DNA of 64,000 nucleotides from Candidatus Roseilinea mizusawaensis (GCA_016841965.1 JAEANN010000044.1:372001-436000); one strand, 5' to 3'; shown: positions 10,186 to 19,210, counted from the first letter of the stretch. Made by a program: numbers and translations. Notes: generated by a model from the sequence alone, not told the origin.

Positions 10186-10949
10186 GTCACCTTCCAAGGG
10201 GCGCGTCCGCTTTGCCAGATTTCTTCGAGGAGCTGCTTTTCGCGCAGGGTATCCATGGGTTGCCAAAAACCGGTGTGGCGGTAAGCCATCAGCTCACCAT
10301 CCTCGGCTAGTTTCTCCAGCGGCGCACGCTCCCAAATGGTGTCGTCGCCAGCGATGTAATCAAGCACGCGAGGGTAAAGGACGAAGAAGCCGGCATTGAT
10401 CCAGCCTGCGCCTGCTTGTGGCTTTTCGGCGAAGCGCGTGACTTGATCGCCGTCTAGTTGAATGTCGCCGAAGCGTGCTGGCGGATGTGCAGCAGTGACC
10501 GTGGCCAGCTTGCCGTGGGCGCGATGAAAGGCAACCAGATCGGCGATGTTGACATTGGCTAGGCCATCGCCGTAGGTCATCATGAAGCAGTCGTCGCCCA
10601 GCCAGGGCCTCAGGCGCAACAGCCGGCCGCCAGTCATCGTGTGTAGGCCAGTCTCCACCAAGTGAACTGTCCAATCTTTCTGCCCCCCGTTGTGAAAGGT
10701 GACCTCGCCGCTGCTAAGCTTGACCGTGATGTCGCTGTTCAAAGCGTAGTAGTTGAGGAAGTATTGCTTGATCACCTCGCCTTTGTAGCCCAGCGCGATG
10801 ACGAACTCTTTGAAGCCAAATGAAGCATACCAATCCATGATGTGAATCAGGATTGGCCGGCCGCCGATTTCCACCATGGGTTTCGGGCGCACGACAGTTT
10901 CTTCACCCAGACGCGTCCCTAGGCCGCCAGCAAGGATGACGACTTTCAT
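10182..10949 (-). CDS. rfbF: Glucose-1-phosphate cytidylyltransferase
   Basis: The 255-aa enzyme makes CDP-glucose from CTP and glucose-1-phosphate, the entry step of the 3,6-dideoxyhexose branch. The N-terminus has the nucleotidyltransferase signature [11 protein letters not shown] followed by [10 protein letters not shown]. The length matches the family (about 257 aa). The ATG at 10949 is preceded by GGGGGAAG, which fixes the start against a 36-codon upstream ORF extension. The 111 bases upstream, after the flippase gene, hold no clear terminator, so transcription probably runs through. Confidence 0.92.
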   Translation of the reverse strand: MKVVILAGGLGTRLGEETVVRPKPMVEIGGRPILIHIMDWYASFGFKEFVIALGYKGEVIKQYFLNYYALNSDITVKLSSGEVTFHNGGQKDWTVHLVETGLHTMTGGRLLRLRPWLGDDCFMMTYGDGLANVNIADLVAFHRAHGKLATVTAAHPPARFGDIQLDGDQVTRFAEKPQAGAGWINAGFFVLYPRVLDYIAGDDTIWERAPLEKLAEDGELMAYRHTGFWQPMDTLREKQLLEEIWQSGRAPWKVT

Positions 10950-11060
10950 GAAGCTGCTTCCCCCTTTTGCGGCCTCATCTGAAATGTGCGCAGGTAAGAC
11001 TTCAGCAAGTTGAAGAACACTTTTGCAAAAGATATCACTACAGCGGGCTTGTCGCACATT

Positions 11061-12584
11061 TTAAGATTGCCCATGTAACAATTTCCAGGTGTAGCTGACT
11101 CGCGCAATGAACTGTCTGGGTTGTGCCAACAGTGAAAAGAGACCAAACCCTAGCAATGCCCAGCTCGCTTTCCACACGACAGAGAGCCACAGCGGGTATG
11201 CGCTGCCGATCAGCCGCGTTAGAATCAGATAACCGACCAGTGTCAGGACAGATGCGATCAGCGGGCCGGAGAGTGCCTGGCGGCCCTGCAACGGCAAGCT
11301 GCGTCGCAGCGTGCGGTAGGCCGCCATCACCCCGGCAGTGAACATGATTACAACGGCGATCGCCATTCCGGTAGCGGATAGCGCCGCCGAGAGCGCTGTG
11401 CCGGCGATGCCGAGAATCGCCAGTTGAAAGAGAGAAAGCTGGATGATCCGTCGCGGTTGGCCGGTGCCGATGAAAACAGCCCAGATGTTCTCCCATAGCG
11501 TCCGTATGATAGCGGCCAGGAGCAGAATGCGCAGCGGCGCGACGGCTGGCAACCACTGTGCGCCGAAGAGGAGTTGCACCAGGTCAGGCGCGCTGATAAA
11601 CAGCATCAGCGCAATCGGCGCGGCAACCTGGGCTGATATCCACAGCACCATTTCGATCGAACGTTTCAAGCGCTGTGTATCGTTGCGCACCTGGGCGTAG
11701 GTGAATGTTGCTGCTCGTCCGAGCAGCGTGTTTAGCAAGAGTGCCGGCCATTGCGCGACGCGATAGGCGCGATCATAATAGCCCAGCGTGGTCGCCCCCG
11801 TCAGTGTGCCCAAAATGAAATTGTCGGCTTGCGTCAACAAGCTCGAGGTGAATTGACTCAGACCGGCTGCCAACCCGAATTTCACATACTGAGACGCCAA
11901 TGCCGGTTTGAAGCGCCAGCGCAAGCGTAGCACACTGCGCCGCGCATAGACGAAATATAGCAATGTGGCCGCGATCATCGTCAGTTGGTAAGTCACAGTT
12001 TGGCTGATCAGACTGTACTGACCCCAGCCTTGATACGCAAGCCAGAAAGCCGGCGCATAAGAAAGTGGCACGGCGACAGATGTCGCGATGCTCAGCGGCT
12101 TATAGTGCAGGTCGGCCTCTAACAGGATTCCCAGAGCGGCTGTCCAACTTGCCACAAAGGCGACCGCGCATAGGATAATGGTGAGTAGTGCAACTGCAGC
12201 AGGGTAGCCGGCCAGTTGCAGAACCGGCGCAGCCAGTAGCCCAAGGATCAACGTACCCGCGCCTAAAAATAAGCTAATCGCAAACAGTGTTCCTATCGTC
12301 TCGCCGTTGACTTCGCGCTGCTGCGCAAAAGCAAAATTCAACCCCACTTTGCTGTGCAGGTCGAACAGGGTGTAGAAAAACATCGCCAGCGCGAACTCGC
12401 CGTAGATGGCCGGCGTGAGCAGACGGATCAGCGCGATATTGGCGATAAAGCCAAAGCCGATGACCCAGTATGAGCCGAGCGCCACCCACACGCCGTTGCG
12501 CACTGCGCGGTATGCTAGCGGTTGCTCAGGGCTTTGCCCGTTTGCTGGTGCTGGCTGCGTCGGTTGTGTGCTGGTCTCGCTCAT
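11061..12584 (-). CDS. Wzx-like polysaccharide flippase (MOP superfamily)
   Basis: The 507-aa integral membrane protein has about twelve to fourteen hydrophobic segments spread over its whole length after a 25-residue Pro/Gln-rich cytoplasmic start. The pattern, including the early segment G-V-W-V-A-L-G-S-Y-W, fits the MATE/Wzx/RfbX lipid-linked oligosaccharide exporters. The role is flipping the undecaprenyl-linked repeat unit built by the glycosyltransferases downstream. The ATG at 12584 is chosen because residues before it are low-quality Arg/Gly/Gln sequence antisense to dcd. It follows dcd by 26 bases. The exact substrate cannot be read from the sequence. Confidence 0.82.
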   Translation of the reverse strand: MSETSTQPTQPAPANGQSPEQPLAYRAVRNGVWVALGSYWVIGFGFIANIALIRLLTPAIYGEFALAMFFYTLFDLHSKVGLNFAFAQQREVNGETIGTLFAISLFLGAGTLILGLLAAPVLQLAGYPAAVALLTIILCAVAFVASWTAALGILLEADLHYKPLSIATSVAVPLSYAPAFWLAYQGWGQYSLISQTVTYQLTMIAATLLYFVYARRSVLRLRWRFKPALASQYVKFGLAAGLSQFTSSLLTQADNFILGTLTGATTLGYYDRAYRVAQWPALLLNTLLGRAATFTYAQVRNDTQRLKRSIEMVLWISAQVAAPIALMLFISAPDLVQLLFGAQWLPAVAPLRILLLAAIIRTLWENIWAVFIGTGQPRRIIQLSLFQLAILGIAGTALSAALSATGMAIAVVIMFTAGVMAAYRTLRRSLPLQGRQALSGPLIASVLTLVGYLILTRLIGSAYPLWLSVVWKASWALLGFGLFSLLAQPRQFIARVSYTWKLLHGQS

Positions 12585-12610
12585 GCTTGCTGGAAGTGCG
12601 CTCTGCTGTT

Positions 12611-13171
12611 CTATTGCTCGATTCTGGGCAGCACAACCCCGCTCTGCCCCTGATACTTGCCTTTCTTGTCGGCGTAGCTCTGTTCGCACAGGCCGTCCCC
12701 GGCCAGAAAGATCAGTTGCGCGATGCCCTCGTTGGCATACACCTTCGCCGGCAGCGGTGTGGTGTTGCTGATCTCCAGCGTCAAGTACCCTTCCCACTCT
12801 GGCTCCAGCGGGGTCACGTTCACGATCAACCCGCACCGGGCATAAGTGGACTTACCCACACAAATGGTCAGCACCTCCCGCGGGATGCGAAAGTATTCCA
12901 CCGTTCGACTCAGCGCAAACGAGTTGGGTGGGATGATGCACACGTCGCCGGTGAAGTCAACGAATGAGCCGGAGTCGAAACGTTTCGGATCGACGATGGC
13001 CGAGTTCACATTGGTGAATATCTTAAATTCGTTGCTGATACGGATGTCGTAACCATACGACGACAGCCCAAAGCTGACCACACCCTTGCGAATCGAGCTT
13101 TCGACAAACGGCTCGATCATCCTGTGCTCTATCGCCATGCGGCGAATCCAGTGATCTGGTTTGATACCCAC
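12611..13171 (-). CDS. dcd: dCTP deaminase
   Basis: The 186-aa trimeric enzyme deaminates dCTP to dUTP for thymidylate synthesis. Family blocks are present in order: [10 protein letters not shown] at the N-terminus, S-S-Y-G-Y-D-I-R, the nucleotide-binding [11 protein letters not shown], and [14 protein letters not shown]. The start is a GTG at 13171. No later ATG would keep the first conserved block. Whether it is a mono- or bifunctional (Dcd/dUTPase) enzyme is not decided here. It lies between argS and the flippase, with a heptad-repeat hairpin upstream. Confidence 0.93.
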   Translation of the reverse strand: MGIKPDHWIRRMAIEHRMIEPFVESSIRKGVVSFGLSSYGYDIRISNEFKIFTNVNSAIVDPKRFDSGSFVDFTGDVCIIPPNSFALSRTVEYFRIPREVLTICVGKSTYARCGLIVNVTPLEPEWEGYLTLEISNTTPLPAKVYANEGIAQLIFLAGDGLCEQSYADKKGKYQGQSGVVLPRIEQ

Positions 13172-13242
13172 TTTTTGATTTTCGATTTTGGATTTTAAAT
13201 TGATGACCTGGGCCGGCGGGCGTCAAATCCCAAATCCAAAAT
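13172..13242. repeat. Inverted heptad-repeat element between argS and dcd
   Basis: Two A/T-rich arms of degenerate 7-bp units face each other. The left arm (13172-13196) reads as GATTTTC/GATTTTG/GATTTT, and the right arm (13225-13242) as AAATCCC/AAATCCA/AAAT, which is its approximate reverse complement. A GC-rich 28-base core lies between. The element fills the 73-bp gap between argS and dcd and could fold into a hairpin. It is the same ATCCAAA family as those at 14054 and 20706. Confidence 0.7.
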
Positions 13243-13244
13243 GG

Positions 13245-15011
13245 TCACATGCGTTCCGGCGCGCTCATGCCCATCAGCCCCAGCACACGCGCCAGGGTGA
13301 TCTGGCTGGCCCGCGCCAGCTTGATGCGCGCAGCATACACAGCCGGCGTCTCGCCGATGATCCGACAATCGCGGTAGAACGCATTGAAGGTCGCTGCCAG
13401 GCTCTGCGCATATGTGGTGAGATGATGCGGTTGCAGGCTGGTTGCTACCAGTTCCACGACTTCCGGCAACTCCAACAGTTTGCGAATCAGGTTAAGTTCG
13501 CCGGGATGCGCATATTCATGGCTTGTGCTCTCTTGCTCGCTCGCGCTCGCCTGTTGCCCGGCTGCTTCACCCATCACCTCGGCTGCCTTGCGGAAGATCG
13601 AGCAGATGCGCGCGTGCGCATATTGTGGATAGAACACCGGGTTGTCTTCGGATTGCTGTTTGACAGCGTCCAGATCGAACACGATCTTGGTGTCAATGGA
13701 GCGCGATAGCAGCACATAGCGGGTGGCGTCTGGGCCAACTTCATCGACCACGTCGTCCAGGGTGATGATGTTGCCGGCTCGCTTGCCCATGCGCACTTCC
13801 TGCCCGCCGCGCATGAGCGTGATGAAACGATAGATCAGCAGCGAGATGCGTTGCGGGTCCAGCCCCAGTGCTTTGGTTGCCGCGATCAGGCGCGGCACAT
13901 CGCCTTGATGATCTTCGCCCCACACATAGATCGCGCGGTCGAAACCGCGCTCGACCAGTTTGTTCCACACATAGGCGATGTCGCTGGCAAAGTAAGTCGG
14001 GCGCTCGGCAGGGTCGGCGATTACTTTTGGCGAACGAATCACCACCGCCTGCACGATTTTGGATTTTTGGAGTTTGGATTTCGCTGCGTCGTCCAAGTCG
14101 GCGATTGGCGTTCCGGCATCTGCGATTGGCGAGCCGTCCTCGCTGAACCACAGCGCGTCGTCGTGCTCGATCAGCAACCCCTTCTGGCGCAGGATGGGCA
14201 GCACGCGCTCGAACAGGCCGCTTTCGTACAGGCTGCGCTCCGAGAAAAAGTTGTCGTAGTGCACGCCGATGCGCGCCAGTGAAGCGCGCACGCTGTCCAT
14301 CATCGCGTCGATGCCCAGCCGGCCCAGCGCCCGGCGCGCTTCGTCGCGGGGCAGCCCGGCGTAGCGATCGCCCTCGCGCGCGATAATCTGTCTGGCGATG
14401 TCGATGATGTAGTCACCCCGATAGCCGTCTTCGGGGAATGGCTCGTTGTGGCCGAGCTGTTGCATGTAGCGCGCATACACACTGGCGCCAAAGTGGCGAA
14501 TCTGGTTGCCGGCATCGTTAACATACCACTCGCGGTGCACGCGGTAGCCTGACGCTGCCAGCGCATTTGCCAGTGTGTCGCCGATCACCACGTTGCGGCC
14601 CGCCGCCACAGTCAGCGGGCCGGTGGGGTTGGCGCTGCCATGCTCTACTTGGATCGATTGCCCCGCGCCGATGTCGATATTGCCCCAGGCGTTGCCGGCT
14701 GCCAGGATTGCATCGACCTGCCGGCTCAGATACTGCGGCGTCAGGCGAAAATTGATGTAGCCGCCGACCACCTCTGCGCTGGCGATGTCGCCCAGTTGCA
14801 AATAGTCGGCGATCTTGCGCGCGATCTGGGGCGGCGCCATGCGCGCCGCGCGCGCCAGTTGCATCGCTACCGATGCGGCATAGTCACCCATGCCGGCCTG
14901 CTTGGGATGTTCGATCGTGAAGGCCGGCATGTCGAAGCCCGGCAGATCACCGCTGGCTTGCGCGGCCTGGATGGCTTGCGTGACGAGCTGTTTCAGGTGA
15001 TCGCGGATCAT
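13245..15011 (-). CDS. argS: Arginyl-tRNA synthetase
   Basis: The 588-aa class I enzyme charges tRNA-Arg. The N-terminal Add1-type domain is followed by H-G-S-A-N-P-T-G-P-L-T-V-A-A-G-R-N, where the canonical HIGH motif (H-V-G-H) is replaced by T-V-A-A. Later come W-Y-V-N-D-A-G-N-Q, Y-F-A-S-D-I-A-Y-V-W and the KMSK-loop equivalent V-R-M-G-K-R-A-G-N. The C-terminal DALR anticodon-binding domain is complete. A heptad-repeat tract at 14054-14082 is translated in a surface loop as K-S-K-L-Q-K-S-K-I. The annotation is secure from overall order. The loss of both HIGH histidines is odd. Confidence 0.88.
   Translation of the reverse strand: MIRDHLKQLVTQAIQAAQASGDLPGFDMPAFTIEHPKQAGMGDYAASVAMQLARAARMAPPQIARKIADYLQLGDIASAEVVGGYINFRLTPQYLSRQVDAILAAGNAWGNIDIGAGQSIQVEHGSANPTGPLTVAAGRNVVIGDTLANALAASGYRVHREWYVNDAGNQIRHFGASVYARYMQQLGHNEPFPEDGYRGDYIIDIARQIIAREGDRYAGLPRDEARRALGRLGIDAMMDSVRASLARIGVHYDNFFSERSLYESGLFERVLPILRQKGLLIEHDDALWFSEDGSPIADAGTPIADLDDAAKSKLQKSKIVQAVVIRSPKVIADPAERPTYFASDIAYVWNKLVERGFDRAIYVWGEDHQGDVPRLIAATKALGLDPQRISLLIYRFITLMRGGQEVRMGKRAGNIITLDDVVDEVGPDATRYVLLSRSIDTKIVFDLDAVKQQSEDNPVFYPQYAHARICSIFRKAAEVMGEAAGQQASASEQESTSHEYAHPGELNLIRKLLELPEVVELVATSLQPHHLTTYAQSLAATFNAFYRDCRIIGETPAVYAARIKLARASQITLARVLGLMGMSAPERM
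14054..14082. repeat. Heptad repeat translated inside argS
   Basis: About four degenerate 7-bp units (GATTTTG, GATTTTT, GGAGTTT, GGATTTC on the plus strand) of the same family as the intergenic elements at 13172 and 20706. The tract is in frame in argS and encodes a lysine/serine-rich stretch just after a duplicated P-I-A-D segment, in a loop where other arginyl-tRNA synthetases are shorter. Confidence 0.65.
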
Positions 15012-15020
15012 GACGGGCGA

Positions 15021-15764
15021 TTATAAGCGCGACATGCGTTGGCGCAGAATTTCGTACAGCGCCACCGCGCCGGCCACCGATGCGTTCAGCGATGCGATCT
15101 GGCCGCGCATGGGCAGTTTGAGCACAAAGTCGGCGCGCTCGCGCAACAGCCGGCTGACCCCCTCGCCCTCGCTGCCGACAATCAGCGCCAGCGGCCCGCG
15201 CAAGTCGCTGGCGTAAAACATCTGCGCACGTGGATCATCTTGCAGGGCGGCAATCCACACTTCGCGCGCCTTCAGCGTCTCCACCTCGCGCGCCAGATTA
15301 ACGACTTGCGCGATGCGCAGGTGCTCGGTCGCGCCGGCAGACGCATTCACCACTGCCGGCGTCACGGCCGCGCTGCGCCGTTCGGGGATGATGACGCCGT
15401 GCGCACCGACCCCCTCGGCGGTGCGGATCAGGTTGCCGAAGTTCTGTGGGTCTTGCAGCGTGTCGAGGATGAGCAGCAGTGGCGGCTCGCTCCGTTGGCC
15501 GGCCAGCGCCAGCATGTCGTCGATGGTGGTGTAGGGATAGGCGCTTGTTTCCAGCGCCACGCCCTGATGGTGGTCAGAAATCCGGTCGAGGAGCGGGCGC
15601 GCTACACGTGTCACAGGCACATGTCGCTCGCCTGCCAGCGCCGTCAGCTCGCGCAGGATCGGGGCATCTTTCACGCCTTCGGCAATCAACACGCGCTGTG
15701 CTTTGCGCCGGTTGGCGCGCAAGCACTCTAGCACTGCATGTCGGCCATAGAGAAATTCAGTCAT
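15021..15764 (-). CDS. rlmB: 23S rRNA 2'-O-ribose methyltransferase, RlmB/TrmH (SPOUT) family
   Basis: The 247-aa protein has a short N-terminal RNA-binding (L30e-like) domain beginning F-L-Y-G-R-H-A-V, then the SPOUT knot with D-T-L-Q-D-P-Q-N-F-G-N-L-I-R-T-A (motif 1), G-S-E-G-E-G-V-S (motif 2) and L-P-M-R-G-Q-I-A-S-L-N-A-S-V-A (motif 3). It should methylate a ribose of 23S rRNA (G2251 in E. coli numbering). The ATG at 15764 starts the conserved domain. Upstream codons are translated heptad repeats and are rejected. The gene ends 9 bases before argS, so the two are probably cotranscribed. Confidence 0.9.
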   Translation of the reverse strand: MTEFLYGRHAVLECLRANRRKAQRVLIAEGVKDAPILRELTALAGERHVPVTRVARPLLDRISDHHQGVALETSAYPYTTIDDMLALAGQRSEPPLLLILDTLQDPQNFGNLIRTAEGVGAHGVIIPERRSAAVTPAVVNASAGATEHLRIAQVVNLAREVETLKAREVWIAALQDDPRAQMFYASDLRGPLALIVGSEGEGVSRLLRERADFVLKLPMRGQIASLNASVAGAVALYEILRQRMSRL

Positions 15765-15767
15765 AGG

Positions 15768-15897
15768 GAGAAGAAAGAACCCAGAACACAGAAGACAGAA
15801 GACAGATGGCAGACGATGGCAAAACAGCGCTGAACCCAACGTGTCATGCGCAACTCATCAATTCTCAATCGTCAATCGTCAATTGCATCAATCGTAA
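15768..15897. repeat. Two heptad-repeat tracts upstream of rlmB
   Basis: Between the membrane glycosyltransferase gene and rlmB are two tandem 7-bp tracts of different consensus. One is purine-rich (GAACACA, GAAGACA, GAAGACA, GATGGCA; 15768-15817). The other is of the TCGTCAA type (TCATCAA, TTCTCAA, TCGTCAA, TCGTCAA; about 15854-15897). The second runs into the 3' end of the glycosyltransferase gene and supplies its last codons and stop. Confidence 0.7.
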
Positions 15898-18232
15898 TCT
15901 CTGCCCGGAGCGCCGCATCCTGGATGGGCCGGCCCTGCGCGTCGAACGCCGGCAGCCGCAAGCCGTCGCCGGGGCGGTAGAAACCATACTCCAAGCGGTA
16001 CAAGCCCGGCGCCAATCCATCCGGCAGATGAATCGTTCGTTCGTCATCCACCAGATCGCCCTGTCGCCACCAGCGAATCGGAAAATTGCCGTTATCCGCC
16101 GGCCCATCCGCCTGCGCAATCAACCTTCCCACATCATCCACCAGGTGCATGAAAATCGTGAACTCCTCGATGAAGTCCTGAGTTGCCAGCCAGCGCGTGG
16201 TCACGCGAACTTGCCGGCCCTCCTGTCGCGCGGTCAGGCTGATTGGCATAGCGTGGCTTAAGTGCGGCCCCTTCATCTTCTGACTGCTGACTGCTGATTT
16301 CTGGCTGCTGATCCCCGCCACCTCATAACGCGGTCGGCCGATCGGTTGTCCTGCGCCATCGTAGGCCGGCAGGAACACTTTGGTGTCGAAGTTCCAAAAG
16401 CCAACATCCATGCGCAGCACCGCAGGCATAGACAAGGTATCGCTGATGCGCAGGCGATAACGATCAACAATGATTTCGCCGGGAATCCAGCGTGTGGTTT
16501 GCCACATGCCACCGCCGGGATAGGTGTCGAGTAGGGCAACCTGCTGGTTGTTGCGCCCGTACAGTCTGATGAATGCGCTGTCGTTCGTCCCGATCGGCTT
16601 CAGCCCCTGCCAGTACAGTGTGACGACAAATTCGCCGCCCGGCTCGATGCGGGTCTGCTCTGCTGTGTAGCCGATCCAGCGTATAGAATCGCCGAAGCGC
16701 ACCTCTGTGCGCGTCAGCTCTGCTGGCAATTCAGATAGCTCGCTCAAACGAGGCGGCAGCGCATAGGCCGGCCTGATGTACACAAACGGCGCCAGCAAGG
16801 TCAGCGCGGCCAGCCCAACAGGAAGCGCCAACAGCGCCAGCCGCAAGCCGATCTGAGCGTAGCCACGCATTGCATAGTGCGTAGTGCGTATTGACCAAAA
16901 GCGCGCCAGGCCGATGGCCATGAAGCCGGCGATGACCGTGATGACGGGAAACAGCAGCCGGCCCTGACTGGCCAGCGTGATCGATGTCCAGCGCGCCAGT
17001 GCTGCCAACGCAACCGTCAACACGCCCAGGCACATCAGCGCGGCGATGTCGCGTGTCTGGATAGCGGACAGGCCAGCTTGTCGCCATGCGCGCATTCGGC
17101 GCAGGATAGCCGGCGCCAGTCCTGCGCCGGCCACAATCAGCGCAAGATCAAGCGCGACGTAAATCCAGTTCGCCATCGGGATGTTGACCGCGCCAAACAA
17201 TCCCCAGTACGCTTTGCGAAAACCATCCCACTCGCCGATTAGCTCCAGCAGGGTGGGCAATCGCTCGCGCGGCCCGGCAATCAAAGCCATCATCGTAGTG
17301 CCGGTAAAGTCGCCATAGAGCAACTGGTTGCGGATGTACCACCAGCCGGCGATCAGCGCGACCGGCAATGCCACCAGAAGCACAGGGGACACAGCATTCA
17401 ACAGGTCCGGCAATCCGGCCGGCGCAGCGGCGCGCCGCCAGCGCAACCATGCCACAATCACCAGCGTGATTGGGATGACAACTGCCAGCGCCAGCGCAGA
17501 GGACTTGGTGAGTGCGGCGCAGCCCAGCACGATGCCCAGAGCCAGCGCTCGGCCCGACGTGATGTCCCGGTTGACAAGACGCGCGCCCAATACCAGCCCG
17601 ATTGACGACAACAGGGTCGCCAGTGTGTCATTGTTGACCGATGCGCTGATGAACACAAACATCGGGTTGAATGCAACCAATGCTGCTGCCAGCAGCGCAA
17701 TGAAGTTGCGGTGGGGGGTATTGGGGCCGGCCAGTTCCTGCGCCAGCAGCCATGCGCACACCACGGTGACAGCGCCCATCGCCACGCCCAGCAGACGGAT
17801 GATGTGCATGACCAGCACTGCGCCATGCCAGGGAAACTGCTCGGCCTCGGTGTGAATCAACTGGTTCCAGTTGTTGGTTGTGTCCGCCCGACCCAATCGC
17901 CCATGTGGATTGAACTGCGCCAGCGCGTAAAAGTCGCTGCGGTCGAATGGCTGCATGAACAACGCCATCAGCGCGTAATATAGGGGCGGCTGGCTGCCCT
18001 CTTGTTCGTAGAATCCGCGATTGTCCGGGTCTTGAATCGGCAGCCCGTTGCCCTGCGCCAGATGTTCGATGAGGGCGTAGTGTCTGACCTCGTCCGACAC
18101 TTCCATGAAGGGCGAGGAGACGCTGTAGACAGCGCCCACGATCACAAACACAGCGACGATCACTATCAGGAGCCGGCGCGGCGTCAAGCGGACGTTCGGC
18201 GCGCGCGTGGGCGCATTGAGACTCGGCTTCAT
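15872..18232 (-). CDS. Polytopic GT-C-type glycosyltransferase with C-terminal beta-sandwich domains
   Basis: The 786-aa protein has an N-terminal transmembrane helix, a large extracytoplasmic loop with S-D-E-V-R-H-Y-A-L and S-Q-P-P-L-Y-Y-A-L-M (acidic pair and PPLYY motifs of GT-C/DUF2142-like transferases), and about ten more helices to residue 510. Two soluble domains of the E-P-G-G-E-F-V-V-T-L-Y-W-Q type follow. They are joined by a linker made of translated heptad repeats (S-S-Q-K-S-A-V-S-S-Q-K). Another heptad tract is translated between helices at 16864-16891. It probably transfers a sugar from a polyprenyl carrier on the outer face of the membrane. The start at 18232 lacks a clear Shine-Dalgarno. 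Confidence 0.72.
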   Translation of the reverse strand: MKPSLNAPTRAPNVRLTPRRLLIVIVAVFVIVGAVYSVSSPFMEVSDEVRHYALIEHLAQGNGLPIQDPDNRGFYEQEGSQPPLYYALMALFMQPFDRSDFYALAQFNPHGRLGRADTTNNWNQLIHTEAEQFPWHGAVLVMHIIRLLGVAMGAVTVVCAWLLAQELAGPNTPHRNFIALLAAALVAFNPMFVFISASVNNDTLATLLSSIGLVLGARLVNRDITSGRALALGIVLGCAALTKSSALALAVVIPITLVIVAWLRWRRAAAPAGLPDLLNAVSPVLLVALPVALIAGWWYIRNQLLYGDFTGTTMMALIAGPRERLPTLLELIGEWDGFRKAYWGLFGAVNIPMANWIYVALDLALIVAGAGLAPAILRRMRAWRQAGLSAIQTRDIAALMCLGVLTVALAALARWTSITLASQGRLLFPVITVIAGFMAIGLARFWSIRTTHYAMRGYAQIGLRLALLALPVGLAALTLLAPFVYIRPAYALPPRLSELSELPAELTRTEVRFGDSIRWIGYTAEQTRIEPGGEFVVTLYWQGLKPIGTNDSAFIRLYGRNNQQVALLDTYPGGGMWQTTRWIPGEIIVDRYRLRISDTLSMPAVLRMDVGFWNFDTKVFLPAYDGAGQPIGRPRYEVAGISSQKSAVSSQKMKGPHLSHAMPISLTARQEGRQVRVTTRWLATQDFIEEFTIFMHLVDDVGRLIAQADGPADNGNFPIRWWRQGDLVDDERTIHLPDGLAPGLYRLEYGFYRPGDGLRLPAFDAQGRPIQDAALRAEITIDAIDD
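16276..16310. repeat. Heptad repeat translated in an interdomain linker
   Basis: Five exact-phase 7-bp units on the plus strand: TCTTCTG, ACTGCTG, ACTGCTG, ATTTCTG, GCTGCTG. Three heptads are 21 bases, so the reading frame is kept and the protein shows a 7-residue period (SSQKSAV, then SSQKMKG) between its two beta-sandwich domains. Confidence 0.75.
16864..16891. repeat. TGCGTAT-family heptads translated between membrane helices
   Basis: Four 7-bp units (CACGCAT, TGCATAG, TGCGTAG, TGCGTAT) lie inside the glycosyltransferase gene and encode S-I-R-T-T-H-Y-A-M-R in a loop between hydrophobic segments. The consensus is the same as the long arms around the S23 gene at 51740-52357. Confidence 0.65.
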
Positions 18233-18379
18233 CTTCGATCTTGGTGAACTATAACCCACGCGGGACGCAACACGGTCGGAGCCGGTGTATGCCTGCTCTA
18301 TGCCATAATCAGGCACGGCGCGATGTGTGCCGGCGATTCACAAGCACAACAAATCTCTGTTTTTGAAAGGGCTACACAC

Positions 18380-19210
18380 ATGATCAGAATTGTGACGGAC
18401 TCGACTTGCGACCTGACTTCCGATCAAGCTAATCAACTGGGTATTGCAGCCATTGCTGCGCTGTATGTGCGTTTTGGCGATGACCAGTACCAGGATGGCA
18501 TCACCATCAATCGTCAGCAATTCCACCAGTTGGTCAAGACCCATCCCAGCTTTCCCACCACCTCGCAACCCTCGATCGGCGACTTCGCCAAGATCTACGA
18601 GCAGTACAAAGGAGATGAGATTCTTTCGATTCACATCTCGCGTGATCTGAGCGGCACGATTGCCTCGGCGGAGGCCGCACGCGACTTGGTTGGGGCCAAC
18701 GTGACGATCATCGACAGCCGGAATGTCAATGCCGGTCTGGCGCTGCTGGTCATCGAGGCTTGCCGGCTGGCAAAGTCCGGCGCCACTGTCGCGCAGATCA
18801 AGACACAGATTGAGGCGCTGGTGCCCCGCACGCGCCTGATCTTTGCCGTCGAGACGCTGGAGAACTTGCGACGCGGCGGCCGCATTGGTGGTGCGCAGGC
18901 CTTCCTCGGCAGCATGTTGCAGTTCAAGCCCCTCATCACGATCAAGGATGGCCGGGTCGAGCCGTTAGAGCGGGTGCGAACGATGTCCAAAGCAGTCGCC
19001 CGGCTGAAAGAGCTGGCGGCGCACGATCTCAACGGGCAGCCATATCGCCGGGTATGCTTCATGCACGCCGCTGCGCCGTCGGCAGCCGAGAACCTGAAGA
19101 ATGCGCTTGCTTCGGAAGTGAAACTGGATGAGGCGCTGATGATCGAAGCCGGCCCGGTAATTGCTACCCATGCAGGCCCCGGCGCCGTGGGTGTGGCTTA
19201 CATTGCCTAG
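18380..19210 (+). CDS. DegV family fatty-acid-binding protein
   Basis: The 276-aa protein opens I-R-I-V-T-D-S-T-C-D-L, the DegV signature. It has the fatty-acid-contact motif P-T-T-S-Q-P-S and E-T-L-E-N-L-R-R-G-G-R-I further on. DegV proteins bind a fatty acid and present it to fatty acid kinase (FakA). No fakA is visible here. The ATG at 18380 follows GAAAGGG by about ten bases and starts the conserved strand. An ORF extension of 19 codons is rejected. It is followed 41 bases later by pyk on the same strand, so cotranscription is possible. Confidence 0.9.
   Translation: MIRIVTDSTCDLTSDQANQLGIAAIAALYVRFGDDQYQDGITINRQQFHQLVKTHPSFPTTSQPSIGDFAKIYEQYKGDEILSIHISRDLSGTIASAEAARDLVGANVTIIDSRNVNAGLALLVIEACRLAKSGATVAQIKTQIEALVPRTRLIFAVETLENLRRGGRIGGAQAFLGSMLQFKPLITIKDGRVEPLERVRTMSKAVARLKELAAHDLNGQPYRRVCFMHAAAPSAAENLKNALASEVKLDEALMIEAGPVIATHAGPGAVGVAYIA

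Noticed and set aside
15765-15839. 25-codon upstream extension of rlmB
   Set aside because: It is translated heptad repeat, and the conserved protein starts at 15764.
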